From positions 1-33,703 of the forward strand of contig CADCWP010000336.1 of the NCBI GenBank assembly GCA_902806425.1: 33,703 nucleotides of DNA, in the 5' to 3' direction. How positions within the stretch are numbered: the first letter of the stretch is position 1; the number at the start of each line of letters is the position of its first letter. Under the pieces are notes generated by a model. The model saw only the letters and a list, made by a program, of their open reading frames with translations, had not been told where the DNA came from and ran no database searches. The stretch is from an uncultured Truepera sp. Lineage in GTDB: Bacteria; Deinococcota; Deinococci; Deinococcales; Trueperaceae. Made by a program: the position numbers and the translations under genes. Positions 16,578 to 24,566 of this stretch are shown here, piece after piece.

Positions 16578-17111
16578 ATGAAACGTACCGCACTACTCTT
16601 TGCCTGCCTATTCGCCTTCGGTGCCGCTTCAGCCCAGGACGACACGATGACGGGTGGCATGATGTCCGGCGGGATGATGACGGGTGGGATGATGTCCGGC
16701 GGCAGCATGATGTCCGGGGGCGCGTCGATGGACCAGAGCCTCGAGGTGACGCTTTCGGGCGACCAGCAGGTTCCGCCGGTCACGACCGAGGGTACGGGTA
16801 GCGCGACCGTCTCGCTCGCAGGTGACACCATGACCGTTCGTGGCGACCTCTCTGGCCTCAGCAGCCCGCTCACCGAAGTTGCAGGTAGTTCCGGGCACGT
16901 TCACTTGGCCCCGGCAGGTGAAAACGGCGACGTGGTCTTCCCGCTTAACGTGAGCGCCGACGAGGGTGGTACGAGCGCCATCTTCAGCCTTTCAACCACG
17001 CTGACCCCGGAGCAGATGGACGCCTTTAACGCAGGCGAGTTGTACCTCAACTTCCACACCGAAACGAACCAGGGCGGCGAGCTTCGGGGGCAGATCACGC
17101 CGAGCCTGTAA
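16578..17111 (+). CDS. Secreted CHRD-domain protein with Met-Gly repeat
   Basis: A 177-residue exported protein. The ATG at 16578 follows GAGAGGAG. Residues 1-19 are a signal peptide ending ASA, then Q. Residues 23-51 form a repeat with the unit MM(S/T)GG, a flexible and methionine-rich linker. The rest is one CHRD domain: LSGDQQVPPVTTEGTGSATV, SGHVHLAP and ELYLNFHTETNQGGELRGQI, the hallmark HT..N.GGE.RGQI ending. CHRD domains occur in extracellular proteins, and their biochemical role in bacteria is not settled. It lies 90 nt downstream of the sigma/anti-sigma pair and has its own promoter-like dyads, so it is a plausible target of that sigma factor. Confidence 0.88.
   Translation: MKRTALLFACLFAFGAASAQDDTMTGGMMSGGMMTGGMMSGGSMMSGGASMDQSLEVTLSGDQQVPPVTTEGTGSATVSLAGDTMTVRGDLSGLSSPLTEVAGSSGHVHLAPAGENGDVVFPLNVSADEGGTSAIFSLSTTLTPEQMDAFNAGELYLNFHTETNQGGELRGQITPSL
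16647..16721 (+). repeat. 15-bp tandem coding repeat (MMxGG units)
   Basis: Five units of 15 bp, alternating TCCGGCGGG-like and ACGGGTGGG-like versions, so the real period is partly 30 bp. Copies are near-identical, so the unit number may vary between strains by slippage. Confidence 0.8.
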
Positions 17112-17128
17112 GCTCGGTTTTACCTAGA

Positions 17129-17152
17129 GGGCGGCCTGCGGGTCGCCTTTTC
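17129..17152 (+). terminator. Intrinsic terminator after the CHRD gene
   Basis: GGCGGCC (17130-17136) pairs with GGTCGCC (17141-17147), including one G-U pair, around the loop TGCG and is followed by TTTTCT. It lies 18 nt after the stop codon. The 200 bp from here to the nrdR end hold no gene that I can support. Confidence 0.8.
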
Positions 17153-17354
17153 TGCTGTCGCATCTACGAACAGACACTGCACGACGGGTTTTATGTAGTT
17201 GGACTCAGCTGTTTACGGTCTAAACATGACGCCTTGGGCGCTACTAGAGTAAACGAGCGGCTTGCGCCAAAGTTTCGGGGCTGAACGAAGCTCAAAACGC
17301 CACAAAATCCAAAATGCCTACCGATGAAGAGCTGGAATAGATTAGCTCGCCCCT

Positions 17355-17801
17355 CTAGGGCGCGTCGCCCAACTGCTTGATCTCTTCAATAAATCTGTCT
17401 ACCGAATCGAAGTCGCGGTAGACGCTCAGGAAGCGGATATAGGCTACGTCGTCTATACTTTTTAAAAATTTAAGCGCCTGAACGCCGATCTCTTCGGCCT
17501 GCACCTCGGGCAACTGCACCGCGTCCTCAAAGGTGTAGGCAAACTCACGAAGCTGTTTTTCGGTGATTGGACGTTTGTTGCAGGCGATGCGAAGTTTTTG
17601 CAGAAGTTTATCCGGGTTAAACGCCTCCCGGCGGCCCGAACGTTTAACGACCATCAGCGCCTCGAACTGCGCGCGCTCGTAGGTCGTGAAGCGGCGGCTA
17701 CAGACGCTGCATTCGCGCCGCCGCCGGATGGCACTGCCCTCGTCGCTGGGCCGCGAGTTCACGACCCGGGTGTCCGCCGACGAGCAGAAGGGGCAGTTCA
17801 T
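17355..17801 (-). CDS. nrdR: Transcriptional repressor NrdR
   Basis: NrdR represses ribonucleotide reductase genes when its ATP-cone senses dATP/ATP. All parts are visible in 148 residues: the zinc ribbon CPFCSSADTRVVNSR...CSVC at residues 3-34, RRFTTYE, then the ATP-cone starting VVKRSGRREAFNPDKLLQKL. YRDFDSVDRFIEEI near the end is typical. The gene begins 10 nt after the stop of the dehydrogenase-like gene and has no clear ribosome-binding site, so it is probably translated by coupling. No ribonucleotide reductase gene is in the window. Confidence 0.96.
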   Translation of the reverse strand: MNCPFCSSADTRVVNSRPSDEGSAIRRRRECSVCSRRFTTYERAQFEALMVVKRSGRREAFNPDKLLQKLRIACNKRPITEKQLREFAYTFEDAVQLPEVQAEEIGVQALKFLKSIDDVAYIRFLSVYRDFDSVDRFIEEIKQLGDAP

Positions 17802-17811
17802 CAGCGGCGAG

Positions 17812-18642
17812 CTACCATGTGCGGTTTATGGTGGCGACGTCTTCGTCATAATCGCCGTCGCCTGCGTCTTCCGCTGCTTCCAACTCGCCTTCTAACTCAT
17901 CTTCATCGTCGGGGTCGTCGTAGACGCTGGCCTCGAGGTCGTCTTGGCGCACGTTTGAATCGAGCGCGGCGCGCACTTCGGGTAGGAGCGATTCGATGTC
18001 CTTGGGTGGCGGCGGCAGCGTCACATAGAGGCGGTGGCCCGAGAGTCCGGTGCCGCGCGACCCCAGATAAAGAACGGTCTCGACGAGCGCAGCGTCGTGT
18101 TTGGGGTCCGACGCAGGCCGCGACGGCACCGCGACGTTGACGCTGAGCGTGTTATAGCGCGCCTCGAAGCCCGCTGCCATACGGGTGATGGCCCCGCGCA
18201 CCGCGACCATGTGCGGCTCGGTGGCGCTTTTGGGTGGCGAGACGATGACCAGCCAAGCGTCGTCTAAAAGCCGCGCCGACGCCTTGAGCATCAGAAACGT
18301 AGATTTAAGGTCTTCGTCGATAAGCTCGCTGAATTCACCTTCGCCGAGTTTGGCGAAGTAGGTGTTGGATTCAAAAGAAGCGACGTGTACAACACCGGAA
18401 AGGTCGCCGAAGATTTCAAAAACTTTCTCGAAGGTGTTGCGAACGTCTAGCGGCACCGACATGTCAGCCTGTATGGGGATCGCCTGACCACCCAACTCCT
18501 CGATCTCGGCGGCGGTCTTCGAGGCGAGCGTAACGTCCTTGTCGGCGCACACCACATCGTAGTCGGCCTGACCATACGCGAGCGCGATGGCGCGGCCAAA
18601 ACCCTGCCCGACATTGGTAACGAGAACGACGCTGACACCCAT
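17812..18642 (-). CDS. Degenerate short-chain dehydrogenase/reductase with acidic tail
   Basis: The 276-residue protein has a Rossmann fold of the SDR type: TNVGQGFGRAIALAY stands for the usual TGxxxGIG loop, with the first Gly changed to Asn, and a nucleotide-binding pocket follows (VVCADKDV, ADMSVPLDV). VVHVASF replaces the NNAG motif. The catalytic Tyr-x-x-x-Lys is absent: the region reads TEPHMVAVRGAITRMAAGFE. After about residue 235 there is an acidic tail (YDDPDDEDELEGELEAAED). It is therefore probably not an active dehydrogenase and may be a dinucleotide-binding or interaction protein. It precedes nrdR by 10 nt on the same strand. A TATGCT box at 18651-18656 ends 9 nt from the ATG, close to leaderless. 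Confidence 0.72.
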   Translation of the reverse strand: MGVSVVLVTNVGQGFGRAIALAYGQADYDVVCADKDVTLASKTAAEIEELGGQAIPIQADMSVPLDVRNTFEKVFEIFGDLSGVVHVASFESNTYFAKLGEGEFSELIDEDLKSTFLMLKASARLLDDAWLVIVSPPKSATEPHMVAVRGAITRMAAGFEARYNTLSVNVAVPSRPASDPKHDAALVETVLYLGSRGTGLSGHRLYVTLPPPPKDIESLLPEVRAALDSNVRQDDLEASVYDDPDDEDELEGELEAAEDAGDGDYDEDVATINRTW

Positions 18643-18703
18643 AACGCTTCAGCATACAGTTTTTTAGGTCCGCGCACAGCGTTCAGCCTCTCATCCAGGG
18701 GGT

Positions 18704-18709
18704 TACAAT
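18704..18709 (+). promoter_or_regulatory. -10 box of the accDA promoter
   Basis: TACAAT ends 7 nt before the ATG at 18716, which opens a 9-codon mini-ORF and not accD. GTTCAG at 18681-18686, 17 bp upstream, is a weak -35. The box lies back to back with the divergent dehydrogenase-like gene. Confidence 0.55.
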
Positions 18710-18715
18710 AGGCGC

Positions 18716-18745
18716 ATGACCGTGAGGAACATTCCGTGGCGCTAG
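18716..18745 (+). CDS. Putative leaderless mini-ORF overlapping the accD start
   Basis: ATG 18716 to TAG 18743-18745 encodes MTVRNIPWR. The ATG is exactly at the predicted transcription start, so it could be read as a leaderless start. The accD GTG (18736) lies inside it in another frame, with GAGGA (18724-18728) as ribosome-binding site also inside. Ribosomes on the mini-ORF would stop 7 nt past the accD start and could restart there. No translation evidence exists; the case rests on position alone. Confidence 0.4.
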   Translation: MTVRNIPWR

Positions 18746-19632
18746 AGCGGTGGTTTCGCCGCAAGCGTCCGACGCGCAGCGACGACAACAGCCCCGCTGG
18801 TTTGTGGCTGAAGTGTGACGAGTGTAACGCGCAGATCTACCGCAAAGACCTCGAGAAAAACCTCTACCTTTGTACCGAGTGCGGTCATCACTACAAGATG
18901 CCCGCCGACGCGCGGGTGGCGATGCTGGCCGACGCCGGAAGTTTCGAGCGGTGGTCGGGTACGATTAAAGGGGCCGACCCGCTCGCTTTTGAGGATACCG
19001 AGCCGTATGTCAAGCGCCTCGAGCGCGCCGCCGAGCGGCAAAAGCGCCCCGACGCCATTCTCACGGGTGCCGCCTCGCTACAGGGCGAGCCGGTCGCCCT
19101 AGCTGTGATGGACTTTTTTTTCGCCGGGGGCTCGATGGGTTCGGTTGTTGGTGAGGAGATCGCCCGCGCCGCTGAGCGCGCCGCCCGTGAGGGGCGCTCG
19201 CTCGTGACGGTCGCCGCGTCGGGTGGGGCGCGGATGCAGGAGGGCGCGCTGTCGCTTATGCAAATGGCGAAGACGACGGTCGCTTTGGAGGCGCTCTCAA
19301 GGGCGAAACTCCCCTTTATCAGCGTCCTCACCGATCCGACGACCGGCGGCGTGACGGCGAGCTTTGCGACGCTCGGCGACATCATCGTTTCCGAACCGCA
19401 GGCGCTCATCTGCTTTGCCGGTCCCCGCGTGATCCAGCAGACCATCAAACAAGACCTGCCCGAAGGCTTTCAGCGCGCCGAGTTCTTGCTGCAAAAGGGC
19501 ATGTTGGACGATGTGGTTACGCGCCCGAACCTCAAGGCGCGGCTGGCCCTCTATCTAAGTCTCCTGCGCGGTACCCTGACCCCGACCGCTACGGCTGCGG
19601 TAGGGGGTGAGCCGGGTGGCGCTGCCGTTTGA
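18736..19632 (+). CDS. accD: Acetyl-CoA carboxylase carboxyltransferase subunit beta
   Basis: AccD with AccA transfers the carboxyl group from carboxybiotin to acetyl-CoA, the first committed step of fatty-acid synthesis. The 298-residue protein begins [12 protein letters not shown] and carries the zinc finger CDEC...CTEC at residues 31-53. The carboxyltransferase core has [31 protein letters not shown] and [11 protein letters not shown]. The start is GTG 18736, supported by GAGGA 7 nt upstream and by the usual AccD N-terminus. It overlaps accA by 17 nt. A leaderless 9-codon mini-ORF precedes and overlaps its start. Confidence 0.96.
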   Translation: MALERWFRRKRPTRSDDNSPAGLWLKCDECNAQIYRKDLEKNLYLCTECGHHYKMPADARVAMLADAGSFERWSGTIKGADPLAFEDTEPYVKRLERAAERQKRPDAILTGAASLQGEPVALAVMDFFFAGGSMGSVVGEEIARAAERAAREGRSLVTVAASGGARMQEGALSLMQMAKTTVALEALSRAKLPFISVLTDPTTGGVTASFATLGDIIVSEPQALICFAGPRVIQQTIKQDLPEGFQRAEFLLQKGMLDDVVTRPNLKARLALYLSLLRGTLTPTATAAVGGEPGGAAV

Positions 19633-20569
19633 AAAACCCATCGACGACCTTTCCGACCGCATCGAGGACATGCGCGCCTACGCCAGCGAGCAGAATATCG
19701 ATCTTTCAGAGGAGATTTCGCTTTTAGAGGGCCGCTTAGAGAGGCTTCAACACGACGTTTTTGAAAACCTTACCCGCTGGCAGCGGGTTCAGGTCGCGCG
19801 AGCACCGGGCAGGCCGACCGCGCTCGACTATATACAGAGCGTTTTCGAGACCTTCACCGAGCTGCACGGTGACCGCACCCTGGGCGACGACAGCGCTATG
19901 GTCACGGGTTTGGCGCTTTTGGGTGGGCGCAGCGTGGTCGTGATCGGACAGCAAAAGGGGCGCGACACAAAGGAGAACATCGGGCGCAACTTCGGTATGG
20001 CGCACCCGTCGGGCTACCGCAAGGCGATGCGGATGTTTAACATGGCCGACAAGTTCGGCCTGCCGGTGGTAACGCTGATCGACACGCCGGGGGCGTATCC
20101 GGGCGTCGCCGCCGAGGAGCAGGGGCAGGCGTGGGTCATCGCCGAGAGCATCCAGCGGATGAGTCAGCTTAAAGTTCCGGCGGTCGCGGTGGTGATCGGC
20201 GAGGGCGGCTCAGGGGGCGCGCTGGCGGTCGGCGTCGCCAACCGGGTGCTGATCTTAGAAAACGCCATCTACTCGGTGATCAGCCCCGAGTCGTGCGCGG
20301 CCATCTTGTGGCGCGACGCCTCGCAGGCCCCGAAAGCGGCTGAGGCGCTTAAACTCACCGCCGGTGACCTTTTAGAACTTGGCGTCGTCGACGGGGTAAT
20401 TAAAGAGCCCGTGGGCGGCGCGCACCGCGACCCACAGGCGACCATGCGCTGTGTGGGGGCGCGGCTCGAAGAGGAACTCGGTGCGCTCTCGAGCCTGAGC
20501 GAAACCGAACTCCTAGAACAGCGTTACGCCCGTTTTAGAAATATGGGCAGGCTTGAGAGCGTAACGTGA
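19616..20569 (+). CDS. accA: Acetyl-CoA carboxylase carboxyltransferase subunit alpha
   Basis: The alpha half of the carboxyltransferase, 317 residues from GTG 19616. An in-frame GTG at 19607 is an alternative, but the GGGGGTGAG before 19616 is the better ribosome-binding site. The N-terminal coiled coil ([18 protein letters not shown]) is followed by [20 protein letters not shown], the carboxybiotin-binding [34 protein letters not shown] and [12 protein letters not shown]. Gene order accD-accA with overlap is common in Deinococcota. The AccB/AccC subunits are not in the window. The following 184 bp show no clear terminator. Confidence 0.96.
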   Translation: MALPFEKPIDDLSDRIEDMRAYASEQNIDLSEEISLLEGRLERLQHDVFENLTRWQRVQVARAPGRPTALDYIQSVFETFTELHGDRTLGDDSAMVTGLALLGGRSVVVIGQQKGRDTKENIGRNFGMAHPSGYRKAMRMFNMADKFGLPVVTLIDTPGAYPGVAAEEQGQAWVIAESIQRMSQLKVPAVAVVIGEGGSGGALAVGVANRVLILENAIYSVISPESCAAILWRDASQAPKAAEALKLTAGDLLELGVVDGVIKEPVGGAHRDPQATMRCVGARLEEELGALSSLSETELLEQRYARFRNMGRLESVT

Positions 20570-20753
20570 GCATCTGTATCTGGGAGCGCCTAAACTAGTA
20601 ACGGGTTAGCTTTACCAAACACAGCACTCTTGGAGCTAGGCTCTATACTTGCAACCCAGGCTGAGGCGGTGATACAGCACCCTGAGCGCACGTAACGGTC
20701 CGCCTTGCAAGTAGTTGAGCAGATGTGTAAACATTACCCTTGATGGAGGAACT

Positions 20754-21617
20754 ATGGCAGACTACGCCCACCCCGATGTTCTGGTCACGACCGACTGGGT
20801 TTTAGAACATCAAGACGACCCGAACGTTCGCCTGATCGAGGTCAACGAAGACGTCCTTTTGTACGATACCGGGCACGTCCCCGGCGCGGTTAAGATCGAC
20901 TGGCTCACCGACTTGTGGGACGACACCATCCGCGAATTTGTCCAACCGGACGAGTTTGCACAGTTGCTCGAGCGCCTCGGCGTCTCGGACGACACGACTG
21001 TGGTGCTCTACGGCGACAAAAATAACTGGTGGGCCTCGTACGCCTTTTGGTTTTTCAAGTATAACGGCCACGGAAACCTCAAGCTGATGAACGGCGGGCG
21101 GGCGAAGTGGGTAGCCGAAAATAGACCCCTCACTACCGACGCAACTGAGGTGCAGCCCGGCAGCTACACCCCCGGTCAGCGCAACCCGGAGCTGCGCGCG
21201 TTCAGGGAAGATGTGCTGGGGCACCTTGAGAGCGTCAAAGCCGGGACGGGTGCGCTCGTCGACGTGCGGAGCCCCGGCGAGTTTCGCGGCGACGTAACGC
21301 ATATGCCCGACTATCCGCAAGAAGGCGTCCTGCGCGGTGGTCACATCCCCGGCGCGCAGAGCATCCCCTGGGCGCAGGCGGCCAACCCGGACGGCACCTT
21401 TAAGAGTGCAGACGAGCTTAAGGCGCTCTACGAACCCAAGGGCGTTACCGGCGACAAGGAGATCATCGCCTATTGCCGCATCGCCGAGCGCAGCTCGCAC
21501 AGCTGGTTCGTCCTCAAGTACCTGCTCGGCTACGAGAACGTCAAAAACTACGATGGCTCTTGGACGGAGTGGGGTAACGCGGTCGGGGTGCCGATTGAAA
21601 AGGGCGACGCGAAGTAA
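20754..21617 (+). CDS. Thiosulfate sulfurtransferase, tandem rhodanese
   Basis: A 287-residue protein with two rhodanese domains. It transfers sulfane sulfur from thiosulfate or a similar donor to cyanide or a thiol acceptor. The N-terminal domain ([29 protein letters not shown]) lacks the catalytic Cys. The C-terminal domain has [25 protein letters not shown] and the active-site loop CRIAERSS with the catalytic Cys, close to the loop of actinobacterial and Azotobacter-type enzymes. The ATG follows GGAGG. TTGCAA (20705-20710) with TAAACA 17 bp later is a weak promoter candidate; TACCCT (20735-20740) would give a leader of only 7 nt. Confidence 0.92.
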   Translation: MADYAHPDVLVTTDWVLEHQDDPNVRLIEVNEDVLLYDTGHVPGAVKIDWLTDLWDDTIREFVQPDEFAQLLERLGVSDDTTVVLYGDKNNWWASYAFWFFKYNGHGNLKLMNGGRAKWVAENRPLTTDATEVQPGSYTPGQRNPELRAFREDVLGHLESVKAGTGALVDVRSPGEFRGDVTHMPDYPQEGVLRGGHIPGAQSIPWAQAANPDGTFKSADELKALYEPKGVTGDKEIIAYCRIAERSSHSWFVLKYLLGYENVKNYDGSWTEWGNAVGVPIEKGDAK

Positions 21618-21635
21618 GCTATAAAGCTTAGACAG

Positions 21636-21660
21636 AGGCCGGAGGTAACTCCGGCCTTTT
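21636..21660 (+). terminator. Intrinsic terminator after the rhodanese gene
   Basis: An 8-bp GGCCGGAG / CTCCGGCC stem around GTAA, with a TTTT tail; one more A-T pair extends it. The tail runs directly into the extended -10 box of the next gene. Confidence 0.9.
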
Positions 21661-21668
21661 GTTATGCT
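21660..21668 (+). promoter_or_regulatory. Extended -10 promoter of leaderless GNAT gene
   Basis: TGTTATGCT is an extended -10 (TGn + TATGCT) beginning within the T-run of the terminator. TATGCT ends 7 nt before the ATG at 21675. The -35 region would lie inside the terminator stem and shows no match. Confidence 0.6.
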
Positions 21669-21674
21669 CCGCAC

Positions 21675-22067
21675 ATGGGTATTCACTATCAAGCATCGTG
21701 TGAAGGTATCACCGCCGAGCAGTTAGTCGGCTTTTTCACCCATTGGCGGAACCCGCGCACAGCTACCGAGCATCTCGAGATTTTACGAGGAAGCGATTAC
21801 GTCGTGCTAGCGCTGGACGAGCGTGACGGGCGTGTAGTCGGTTTTGTCACTGCCCTGACCGACGGCGTGCAGGCGGCCTTTATCCCGCTGCTCGAGGTTT
21901 TGCCCGACTACCGGGGTCGTGGTATCGGCAGCGAGCTGATGCGGCGCGTTTTAGGACTTCTAAGCGACCTGACCGCTATTGACCTGACCTGCCGACCTGA
22001 ATTGCAGACGTTCTACGCCCGCTTTGGAATGCAGCCGTCGGTGGGCGCTGTTTTGCGTAACTACTAA
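21675..22067 (+). CDS. GNAT-family N-acetyltransferase
   Basis: A 130-residue acetyltransferase of the GNAT fold. The acetyl-CoA pyrophosphate loop is LPDYRGRGIGSELMRRVLGL at residues 76-95, and FYARFGM with the C-terminal aromatic residues is typical of small GNAT proteins. The acceptor is unknown. The ATG has no ribosome-binding site and sits at the predicted transcription start. The VOC gene follows after 17 nt. Confidence 0.85.
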   Translation: MGIHYQASCEGITAEQLVGFFTHWRNPRTATEHLEILRGSDYVVLALDERDGRVVGFVTALTDGVQAAFIPLLEVLPDYRGRGIGSELMRRVLGLLSDLTAIDLTCRPELQTFYARFGMQPSVGAVLRNY

Positions 22068-22084
22068 GCTCTGAAGGAGAACCC

Positions 22085-22465
22085 ATGAAGCTCGAGCACG
22101 TCGCCCTCAACCTCCCCGACCCCAAAGCCGCCGCTGCGTGGTACGCCGAGAATCTGGGGCTCCGCATCGTCAAAGCGAACGACGCCGCACCCTTCGAGCA
22201 TTTTCTAGCTGACGACGGCGGAAGCATGCTCGAGTTCTACGCTAACCCCACCGCCGAACTCCCCGACTACGCCGTGATGAGCCCCTTCACGCTGCACCTG
22301 GCCTTTACAGCCGACGACATCACCGCTACCTACGAAAACCTGCTGGGTGCAGGTGCGACCACCGCCGGAGAGATGGTGACGACCCCGGCGGGCGACAAGA
22401 TCGTCTTTTTGCGTGACCCGTGGGGCGTCGCGCTCCAACTCGTCAGCAGAAACGTACCGCTGTAG
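22085..22465 (+). CDS. VOC-family (glyoxalase/dioxygenase fold) protein
   Basis: A 126-residue single-module VOC protein: EHVALNLPDPKAAAAWYAENLGL at the start, and the closing DPWGVALQLVSR with the second half of the metal site. His and Glu ligand positions (EHVAL, MLEFYA) are present. Members include glyoxalases, extradiol dioxygenases and resistance proteins, so the reaction cannot be assigned. GAAGGAG precedes the ATG. A TAAGCT at 22065-22070 overlapping the GNAT stop might give it an additional short-leader transcript. Confidence 0.85.
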   Translation: MKLEHVALNLPDPKAAAAWYAENLGLRIVKANDAAPFEHFLADDGGSMLEFYANPTAELPDYAVMSPFTLHLAFTADDITATYENLLGAGATTAGEMVTTPAGDKIVFLRDPWGVALQLVSRNVPL

Positions 22466-22618
22466 GTGTTAGCGAGAAAAAACCGTATCGTCACCTTCTG
22501 CGCGCTGAGCTTATGGATATGCTCCCTTTTTCTAATGCTGTAGCTCGCGCCCATAGTCGAGTTTGTAAAGCGGGTGTTATGTTTGGGACGCTTTACACAA
22601 CCCAACGTGGAGGTTCGC

Positions 22619-23038
22619 ATGTTTAGAAACGCTGGTCTGGTTACGCTCGGCTCGCTTTCGCTGTTAGCGCTCATGGTCTCGGTTGCCGCGTGGGGTGCGG
22701 GCAGTGGCGGCGTGAACACTGATTCCGGCACGGTCTACCGCCTCTCGGCCATTTACCCTCAGACCGAGGACAGCACCTTCGATATGGATTACTACCTGAG
22801 CACGCACATCCCGCTCGTCGAGGAGCTGTTTCAGCCGGTGAGCATCGAGGTCAACGAGGGCGTCTCGGGGGCCGAGGAGGGCTCGCCTCCCCCTTACGCC
22901 GTCATGACCGACATCACCTTCGCCACCCTTGAAGACCTGCAAAACGCGGTAGCGACCCACGGCGCTGAAGTTATCGGCGACATCCCCAACTTCACGAACG
23001 TCGAGGCACAGCTACAAATCAACAAGAGCGACGACTAA
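22619..23038 (+). CDS. Exported EthD-domain protein
   Basis: The 139-residue protein starts at ATG 22619 after GTGGAGG. Residues 1-27 form a signal peptide or anchor (LVTLGSLSLLALMVSVAAWG). The rest is EthD-like: YRLSAIYPQTEDSTFDMDYYLSTHIPLVEELF, shown here in part, contains the family's YP....FD..YY...H.P pattern. EthD proteins are small dimeric ferredoxin-like folds known from ether degradation and usually cytoplasmic; an exported form is unusual. TGTTATGTT at 22575-22583 is an extended -10 candidate. The 153 bp upstream hold nothing else clear. Confidence 0.75.
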   Translation: MFRNAGLVTLGSLSLLALMVSVAAWGAGSGGVNTDSGTVYRLSAIYPQTEDSTFDMDYYLSTHIPLVEELFQPVSIEVNEGVSGAEEGSPPPYAVMTDITFATLEDLQNAVATHGAEVIGDIPNFTNVEAQLQINKSDD

Positions 23039-23140
23039 GCTAGGGTTCAGAGTATCTTGCCCTTGCCGGTTAGCACGCTTCCTCAGGTGCACGGCGAGGG
23101 TTTTTTACTAGACAGCACCCAGTCACAAATAACCTCAGAT

Positions 23141-23181
23141 AAACGTACCGTTTCTCACAACCGTAAGCTTCTGATTGTGAG
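23141..23181. promoter_or_regulatory. Two dyads in the gap before the flavoprotein gene
   Basis: AAACG-TAC-CGTTT (23141-23153) and CTCACAA...TTGTGAG (23154-23160 and 23175-23181, 14-nt spacer) adjoin each other in a 262-bp gap without a convincing gene. They look like operators or a small stem-loop pair; what binds there is unknown. Confidence 0.3.
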
Positions 23182-23288
23182 TGTAACTTTGCAAAACGTC
23201 TTGTTTGGAGTTCTCTCGAGCCCACCTACGCAGCGCCGAAGACGAGTCCGGCTTGTAGCGCCCTACGGCCAACCCGCTTAAAGCCGGA

Positions 23289-23294
23289 TACGAT
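23289..23294 (+). promoter_or_regulatory. -10 box of leaderless flavoprotein promoter
   Basis: TACGAT ends 7 nt before the ATG at 23301; there is no ribosome-binding site. No -35 was recognised. Confidence 0.55.
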
Positions 23295-23300
23295 ACCCCT

Positions 23301-24566
23301 ATGAACCCGCCTCCTCACGCCCTCATCGTCGGCGGCGGCGCGGCGGGATTTTTCGCGGCCATCACCTGCGCTGAAACGAACCCCGGAGTGCGCGTGACGC
23401 TCCTAGAGCGGAGCCCCCACCTCCTCGCCAAGGTGCGCGTCTCCGGCGGGGGACGGTGCAACGTCACTCACGACCTGACCGACCCGGCGCTGTTTACTCG
23501 GCACTACCCGCGTGGGGCTAAAGCGCTCCGTGGCCCCCTCACCCGCTTCGGTGCTCCTGAGACGGTCGCCTGGTTTGCTGTGCGCGGAGTAGAGCTTAAA
23601 ACCGAGGCCGACGGGCGGATGTTTCCGGTATCGAACAGTTCCGAGACCGTTGTGAACTGCCTTCTAGACGCGGCGAAGGCGGCGGGGGTCGCCATCCGTA
23701 CCCGAAGCGCGGTTCGTTTGGTGAGTGCGGACGAGGGGCACTTCACAGTAACGCTAAAGGGTGGTGGTGCGCTAACAGCTGACAAGCTGCTCTTGGCGAC
23801 CGGCAGCAATCCGCAGGTGTACGGTTGGGCGGAGGCGCTTGGGCACCGCGTCGAGCCGCCGGTGCCGTCGTTATTTACCTTTAACATTACGGACGCCAGG
23901 TTGGAGGGTTTGGCGGGGATTTCGCTTTCCCAAGTCGGGCTTTCCCTCGAGGGCACGGGGCTCGAGCAGCGCGGCCCGCTTCTGGTGACACACTGGGGAG
24001 TGTCCGGTCCGGCGGTCCTTAAACTTTCGGCTTGGGGCGCGCGCGAACTCCATAGTAAGGACTACCGCGCGGGTCTCGTTATAAACTGGCTGCCCGACCT
24101 GCGCCCCGAAGCGGTGCGGGAACGTCTGCGCGACTTTAGGGACGCCGGAGCCCGCAAGACGGTCGCTGGGGGCAACCCTTATGGATTGCCGCAACGGCTC
24201 TGGAGCGCACTTGTAAGGGCCGTGGGTGTCGCCGACAAACGCTGGGCGGACCTCTCCAAAGCTGAGCTGAGCCGCTTGCTTGACGAGCTGAGCCGAGGCC
24301 GTTTCGAGGTGACCGGCAAGGGCGTGTTTAAAGAGGAGTTCGTCACCTGTGGCGGCGTGCGGCTAGACGAGGTGAACTTTAAGACGATGGAGAGCCGCGT
24401 TCTTCCGGGACTCTATTTCGCGGGCGAAGTCCTCGATATCGACGGGGTGACGGGTGGCTTTAACTTTCAGAGCGCCTGGGCGACGGGCTATCTGGCGGGG
24501 CGGGCGATGGCGGCTACAGGTGCGGCTCCGACTGAGAGCGGCCACAGAGCCCAGCAGCCCGCTTGA
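23301..24566 (+). CDS. BaiN/HI0933-family FAD-dependent oxidoreductase
   Basis: A 421-residue flavoprotein. The N-terminal FAD motif is ALIVGGGAAGFFAAITCAE, followed by LLAKVRVSGGGRCNVTHD, the signature of the HI0933/YhiN/BaiN family. The C-terminal FAD closure is LYFAGEVLDIDGVTGGFNFQ. The central part is the HI0933-like insert domain. Family members are often annotated as aminoacetone oxidases or NAD(P)/FAD oxidoreductases, but the in vivo reaction is poorly defined. The gene is predicted to be leaderless and ends 3 nt from the convergent topoisomerase gene in a palindrome holding both stop codons. Confidence 0.9.
   Translation: MNPPPHALIVGGGAAGFFAAITCAETNPGVRVTLLERSPHLLAKVRVSGGGRCNVTHDLTDPALFTRHYPRGAKALRGPLTRFGAPETVAWFAVRGVELKTEADGRMFPVSNSSETVVNCLLDAAKAAGVAIRTRSAVRLVSADEGHFTVTLKGGGALTADKLLLATGSNPQVYGWAEALGHRVEPPVPSLFTFNITDARLEGLAGISLSQVGLSLEGTGLEQRGPLLVTHWGVSGPAVLKLSAWGARELHSKDYRAGLVINWLPDLRPEAVRERLRDFRDAGARKTVAGGNPYGLPQRLWSALVRAVGVADKRWADLSKAELSRLLDELSRGRFEVTGKGVFKEEFVTCGGVRLDEVNFKTMESRVLPGLYFAGEVLDIDGVTGGFNFQSAWATGYLAGRAMAATGAAPTESGHRAQQPA

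Noticed and set aside
23057-23281. 74-codon frame in the gap before the flavoprotein gene
   Set aside because: TTG start, no ribosome site, composition unlike the genes here, and it runs across two dyads.
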